NCBI RefSeq assembly: GCF_051388915.1
Contig: NZ_JBPKBH010000015.1
Location: 62,001-126,000 of the forward strand
Reading direction: 5' to 3'
DNA from: Yinghuangia sp051388915
GTDB taxonomy: Bacteria > Actinomycetota > Actinomycetes > Streptomycetales > Streptomycetaceae
Length of the DNA: 64,000 nucleotides
Shown: in pieces, positions 60,368-64,000 of the stretch
Position numbering within the stretch: position 1 is the stretch's first letter
Layout: each line of letters begins with the position of its first letter
The notes under the pieces: model-generated
Told to the model about the DNA's origin: nothing
What the model saw: the letters and a program-made list of their open reading frames with translations, nothing else
Database searches by the model: none
Program-made: the position numbers and the translations under genes

Positions 60368-60841
60368 TCAGTGCGGAGGGCCGGGCCGGTCCGGTGGGTT
60401 GGCGACGCGGCAGGTGCGGCAGGTGCCGGTGAGTTCGACGGCGTGGTCCACGTCGGTGAAGCCGTGCGGCCTGCCGACCGTCGCCGCCCACCGTTCCAGG
60501 GCGGGGGAGTGGACCTCGACCGCGGTTCCGCAGTGTCGGCAGATGAGGAGGTGGTGGTGGTCGTCACGACGTCGCCGGCGGAATTGCCGCTCGCCGCCGG
60601 GGGTCAGCCGGGTGTCGGCGGTGCCGTTCCGTTCGAGGAGGGCCAGGTTGCGGTAGGTCGTGCTGAGGCTGATCCGCCATCCCTGGCTGCGCATCCAGGT
60701 GAACAGCTCCTGGGCGCTGACGAATTCGCGTTGGGATTCGAGGGCTTGCAGGACGCGCCGGCGGCGGTGGGTGGCGCGCAGGGCGTCGGGTGGTACGGCG
60801 AATGCGGCGTCACGCGGGCGGTGGTCGTGGTCCGTGGACAT
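60368..60841 (-). CDS. zur: Zinc uptake regulator Zur (Fur family)
   Basis: A 157-residue Fur-family repressor. The winged helix has RRRVLQALESQREFVSAQEL and ISLSTTYRNLALLERNGTAD. The metal sites are DDHHHLLICRHCGTAVEV and ELTGTCRTCR, two CXXC pairs for structural zinc and His residues for the sensing site. The lack of Fur-type features and the position at the end of a zinc transporter operon favour Zur over Fur or Nur. GGAG lies five to six bases from the ATG at 60841. It likely represses the transporter genes and other zinc-saving genes when zinc is plentiful. Confidence 0.9.
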   Translation of the reverse strand: MSTDHDHRPRDAAFAVPPDALRATHRRRRVLQALESQREFVSAQELFTWMRSQGWRISLSTTYRNLALLERNGTADTRLTPGGERQFRRRRRDDHHHLLICRHCGTAVEVHSPALERWAATVGRPHGFTDVDHAVELTGTCRTCRVANPPDRPGPPH

Positions 60842-60861
60842 CGTGTTCTCCGGTGCGCGGG

Positions 60862-61716
60862 TCACCCGACGGCGGCTGCGGGGGTCCTGCCTGCGGGGCG
60901 GCCGAGGAGGCGTCCCACAACGCCGTGGTGAGGGGACAGAAGCAAGGACAGGACAAACGCGGAGGCGGCGACGAGGGCGATCGCCGCGCCGGCGGAGACG
61001 TCGTACCGGCGTGAGATCTCCAGTCCTCCCAGGGCACTTGCCACCCCCAGGGTCGCCGCGAGGGCGGTGGTGCGGGTGAGGGAGTCCGTCCAGAGGCGGG
61101 CCGTCGCCGCGGGGGCGACGAGCAAGGCCAGCGTGAGCATGAAGCCGACGGCGGGGATCAGGACGACGATCACGACCTGTACGAGCAGGAGGAGCACCAG
61201 GTCCAGGAGCGCGACCGGGTGGCCGCCCGCGCGCATCCCGTCGTGGTCGAAGGCGGCGAACGTGAACTCCTTGGCCAGCAGGGCGAGTACGAGAAGGACC
61301 GCGAGTCCGCACACCGCCGTGACCGTCAGGTCCTGGGTGTCCACGGTGACGATCGACCCGACCAGGAACGCGGAGAGCTTGCGGTCCGGAGCGGGATTCA
61401 CCGCGACCAACGTGGCGCCGAGCGCGAACCCGGCGGCCAGGGTGACGCCGATCGTGCCCGACGTCGTCTGCCCGGGGCTGCGGGTCAGCGCCACGATCGC
61501 GAGGGACATGGCGATGCCGACGATGGCGCCGCCGAGGTGGATGTTGAAGCCCAGCACGGAGGCGAGGACCACGCCGGGGAAGGTCGCGTGGGTCATGGCC
61601 ATGGCATAGAAGGCGATCCGTCGGAGCACCACCTGGACGCCGACGACGCCCGCCAGGAGCCCGATCATGACGGCTTCCGCGTAGGCGCGGTGGGCGTACG
61701 AGTCGAACCAGGTCAT
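60862..61716 (-). CDS. Zinc (metal) ABC transporter permease, second copy
   Basis: A 284-residue integral membrane protein of the ABC-3 family, with about eight spans. Typical pieces: AVMIGLLAGVVGVQVVLRRI, AMTHATFPGVVLASVLGF, VTVDTQDLTVTAVCGLAVLL and AVGFMLTLALLVAPAATARL. It overlaps the stop of the preceding permease gene (61713-61716). The zur gene follows after 20 bases. Two different permeases suggest a heterodimeric channel. Confidence 0.93.
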   Translation of the reverse strand: MTWFDSYAHRAYAEAVMIGLLAGVVGVQVVLRRIAFYAMAMTHATFPGVVLASVLGFNIHLGGAIVGIAMSLAIVALTRSPGQTTSGTIGVTLAAGFALGATLVAVNPAPDRKLSAFLVGSIVTVDTQDLTVTAVCGLAVLLVLALLAKEFTFAAFDHDGMRAGGHPVALLDLVLLLLVQVVIVVLIPAVGFMLTLALLVAPAATARLWTDSLTRTTALAATLGVASALGGLEISRRYDVSAGAAIALVAASAFVLSLLLSPHHGVVGRLLGRPAGRTPAAAVG

Positions 61717-62663
61717 CGTGCGCCCCCCGGCGCCGCGAGCGAGGGTGGTGGCGTCGGGCGCACGTGCCCGGCGGTCTCGACGTCGACGGCCGTCGCCCGT
61801 CCCGAGCGGCGTCGGCGCAGCAGCCGCGCGGTCCCGGCTCCTCCCACCGCGAGCAGGTACGCCGCCACGAGGGTGAGCACCACCGTGGGCCCGGCGGGCA
61901 GCGCGAGGTCGTGGTCGACGGAGGCGGCGTAGCTGACCGTCAGCCCGATGTACGCGCAGGCGACCGCCGCCCCGGCACCGATGGCGACGATGCCGCCGAG
62001 CCGGCCGCTGAGGGTCCGGCCGATGCTTGCGGGGACGACCAGCAGGGACAGGACGAGCACCGTCCCGATGGTGCGCACCGCCGCGACCACGGAGAGCGCC
62101 GTGACGGCGTTCAGCACAAGGTCGAGGACGCCCACCCGGTAGCCGGCCGCGCGCGCCGCGGCCTCGTCGAAGGTGCGGAACACCAACTCCTTGCCCAGCG
62201 CCGCGAGAACGACCAGGCACACGGCGGCGGTCACCGCGGTTTCCGCGATCTGCGCGCGGGAGGTGTAGAGGACCTGCCCCACCAGGAAACTCCGGAAGTC
62301 GGAGGTGTACGAGTCGCTACGCGAGACCACGATGACGCCCACGGAGAACATGGCGGTCAGGACCACGGCGAGGGCGGCGTCGTCGCTGGTGCGCCGGTTC
62401 CGGGTGAGCAGGGTCAGGGCGACGGCGGTGACCCCGGCGGCGATCAGCGCGCCGGCGAACACGCCGTCCGCGCCGCCCAGGGCGAACCCGATGACGACGC
62501 CGGGGAACACCGTGTGGGTGAGCGCGTCGGCGGCGAACTCCAGGCGGCGCAGTACGACGAACACGCCGACGGTGCCGCACAGGACGCCCAGGATCGTGAG
62601 TTCGACGAGCGCACGGGTCAGGTAGGGGACCCGGAAGGGTTCGAGGAGCAGTGCGGCGTCCAT
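61713..62663 (-). CDS. Zinc (metal) ABC transporter permease, first copy
   Basis: A 316-residue ABC-3 family permease. Marks: LTILGVLCGTVGVFVVLRRL, ADALTHTVFPGVVIGFALGG, FLVGQVLYTSRAQIAETAV and RTIGTVLVLSLLVVPASIGR. The last 35 residues form a basic cytoplasmic tail. It starts eight bases after the ATPase stop and overlaps the second permease by four bases (ATGA), so tight translational coupling is expected. Confidence 0.93.
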   Translation of the reverse strand: MDAALLLEPFRVPYLTRALVELTILGVLCGTVGVFVVLRRLEFAADALTHTVFPGVVIGFALGGADGVFAGALIAAGVTAVALTLLTRNRRTSDDAALAVVLTAMFSVGVIVVSRSDSYTSDFRSFLVGQVLYTSRAQIAETAVTAAVCLVVLAALGKELVFRTFDEAAARAAGYRVGVLDLVLNAVTALSVVAAVRTIGTVLVLSLLVVPASIGRTLSGRLGGIVAIGAGAAVACAYIGLTVSYAASVDHDLALPAGPTVVLTLVAAYLLAVGGAGTARLLRRRRSGRATAVDVETAGHVRPTPPPSLAAPGGAR

Positions 62664-62671
62664 GGTCGGCC

Positions 62672-63448
62672 TCACGTCCGGGTGACGACGAGTCCGCCGC
62701 CGTCGAACGCCACGACCCGGCCGCCGTAGCAGGCGCACAGCAGGTCGCGTGTGAGCACGGCGTCGGTGCGGTCGAACGCGAACTGGCGGCGGTTGACGAG
62801 ACAGGTCCGCTCGCACAGGTCCCGGGCCACCGTGAAGTCGTGCGTGCTGACCAGGATGGCGGCGCCTTCCTGTTTGGCCCGGGCGAGTGCGTGGACCAGC
62901 ACGTCCTGGCTGACTGTGTCGACGCCGCTGAAGGGTTCGTCCAGGACGAGGACGGGGGGTCGTGCCGAGAGGGCGCGGGCCAGGAGCACGCGTTGGCGCT
63001 GCCCGCCGGAGAGAGCGCCGAACCGCGTCCCGGCACGGTCGCCCAGTCCGACCTGGGCCAGCGCCTCCTCGGCGGTCGCCCGGTCCTGTCGGCCGGGGCG
63101 CCGCAGCAGGCCGATCTTCCGGTAGCGGCCCATGAGGACGACTTGGCGCGCGGTGACCGGGAATTCGGGGTCCAGGCTCGACGCCTGCGGTACGTACCCG
63201 ATGTGGTCGCGTGCCTTGGCCGGCGGGCGGTCGGCCACGGTCACCGACCCGGACACGACCGGGACCAGGCCCAGAACCGCCTTGATGAGAGTGGACTTCC
63301 CGCCCCCGTTCGGCCCGACCAAGGCGGTCGCCTCGCCGGCGCGGATGCTGCCGTCGACGTGCTCCAGCGCGGGGGTGCGGTCGTAGGCGATGGACGCGTC
63401 CGTGATCCGGACGCGCACCTGCGCGGGGACGGGTCCGTTGGCGGTCAT
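62672..63448 (-). CDS. Zinc (metal) ABC transporter ATP-binding protein
   Basis: A 258-residue ATPase. Walker A is ALVGPNGGGKSTLIKAVLG, the Q-loop has GYVPQASSLDPEFPVTA, the signature is FGALSGGQRQRVLLARALS, Walker B is VLVLDEPFSGVD and the switch His is in ILVSTHDFTVA. It powers import of zinc or a like metal through the two permeases. It begins three bases after the stop of the binding-protein gene. Confidence 0.95.
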   Translation of the reverse strand: MTANGPVPAQVRVRITDASIAYDRTPALEHVDGSIRAGEATALVGPNGGGKSTLIKAVLGLVPVVSGSVTVADRPPAKARDHIGYVPQASSLDPEFPVTARQVVLMGRYRKIGLLRRPGRQDRATAEEALAQVGLGDRAGTRFGALSGGQRQRVLLARALSARPPVLVLDEPFSGVDTVSQDVLVHALARAKQEGAAILVSTHDFTVARDLCERTCLVNRRQFAFDRTDAVLTRDLLCACYGGRVVAFDGGGLVVTRT

Positions 63449-63451
63449 CGG

Positions 63452-64000
63452 TCAGCCTCGGAGCGCGGCGACGATGATGTCGGTGTTGTGCTTCTCGGAC
63501 CCCAGGTAGGTCTCGCCTGCGGAGCCCTGGCCACCGAGGGAGTCCGCGTAGAGCGCGTCCTCGCCGGCCACGACCTTGACGCCGGCCTCCCTGCCGATGG
63601 TCTCGGCGGTCTTGGGCGGAAGCGCGCTCTCCGCGAAGACCGCCTTGGCGCCCGCGCCCTTGATCTTGGCGACGATCTCGTTGATGCGGTTGCCGGACAG
63701 TTCCGCCTGGTCGTCGAAGCTCGGGATGATCGCGCCCACGAACTGCAACCTGTAGCGGTCGACGTAGTAGCCGAGTGCGTCGTGGTTGGTGACGAGCTTG
63801 CGGTCCGCCTCGGGGATGCTGTTGATCCTGGCCTGGTTGTCGGCGTCCAGCGCGTCGAGCTTGGCGCTGTACGCGGAGAGGTTGTTCTCGTACGTCTTCG
63901 CGTTGGCCTGGTCCGCGGCGGCGAGCCCCTTCGCGATGTTGGCCACCATGATCTTGGCGTTGAGCGGGTTGTGCCAGATGTGCGGGTCGAACTCGCCGTG
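63452..64000 (-). CDS. Zinc ABC transporter substrate-binding lipoprotein (partial)
   Basis: The C-terminal 182 codons of a cluster A-I binding protein, cut by the right window edge. Metal ligands are seen in EFDPHIWHNP (His), LVTNHDALGYYVDRY (His) and ALYADSLGGQGSAGETY (Asp), with the joining sequence ADKVFAES-like FAESALPPKTAETIG. The His-rich loop and the signal peptide lie outside. It heads the leftward order binding protein, ATPase, two permeases, Zur. Zur box and promoter are expected beyond 64000. Confidence 0.93.
   Translation of the reverse strand, partial: HGEFDPHIWHNPLNAKIMVANIAKGLAAADQANAKTYENNLSAYSAKLDALDADNQARINSIPEADRKLVTNHDALGYYVDRYRLQFVGAIIPSFDDQAELSGNRINEIVAKIKGAGAKAVFAESALPPKTAETIGREAGVKVVAGEDALYADSLGGQGSAGETYLGSEKHNTDIIVAALRG

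Overview
The window is high-GC actinomycete chromosome, most likely Streptomyces or a close relative in Streptomycetaceae. The evidence is GTG starts, third-position G/C bias, and several streptomycete families (SCO5389-like, LppU/SCO3897-like, DUF6098, SPW repeat, fused CaiB). No rRNA, tRNA or CRISPR array was seen. Three places show assembly trouble. One is a poly-G run with an N and a 114-base duplication (about 1036-1168). Another is a poly-G plus N gap with a 22-base repeat on each side (about 47162-47321). The third is a plain N gap (59785-59889).

Left part (1-31 kb) is mostly catabolic. It opens with the end of an N-methylhydantoinase B-like gene overlapping an N-carbamoylsarcosine amidase-like hydrolase, then 3-hydroxyacyl-CoA and acyl-CoA dehydrogenases. 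Next come unknown proteins, an HxlR regulator divergent from a carboxymuconolactone-decarboxylase-like gene, and a secreted SGNH hydrolase with an in-frame stop near its start. From 9.5 to 20 kb lie two enoyl-CoA hydratases, an amidohydrolase, a double CoA-transferase, an IclR regulator, an AtuA-like protein and an NTF2-like protein. A TetR regulator, a quinone oxidoreductase, an IS110-family element, a zinc alcohol dehydrogenase, another TetR and a CYP125-like P450 follow.

Middle part (31-51 kb) is a patchwork of stress and housekeeping genes and gene debris: FAD/Rieske oxidoreductase, SPW membrane protein, hemerythrin, Rieske oxygenase, CBM48 protein, Sua5, DUF2795 and DUF6098 proteins, Ser/Thr kinase, GNAT, SMI1/KNR4 protein, lipoprotein, UdgX, large-subunit catalase and a stress-type SDR. 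Scattered among them are remnants of a TPP enzyme, a metallo-beta-lactamase-fold protein, a kinase and a copy of the 10.5 kb gene, together with many short tandem repeats and one 179-base inverted-repeat element.

Right part (51-64 kb) starts with a second catabolic block: IclR divergent from an amidohydrolase and class II aldolase, then a leftward set of epoxide-hydrolase-like, D-aminoacylase-like, NTF2-like, TetR and DUF1214 genes. It ends in a leftward zinc-uptake cluster (binding protein, ATPase, two permeases, Zur) followed by an SCO5389-family gene.

The main finding is a 15-base palindrome, TATGAC-N3-GTCATA, found four times and only between genes: before the 9.5 kb enoyl-CoA hydratase, the 19.3 kb NTF2-like gene, the DUF1214 gene and the epoxide-hydrolase-like gene. 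The last two sites flank the cluster that holds the TetR gene at 55.4-56.1 kb. This suggests a single catabolic regulon spread over about 50 kb and controlled by that regulator.
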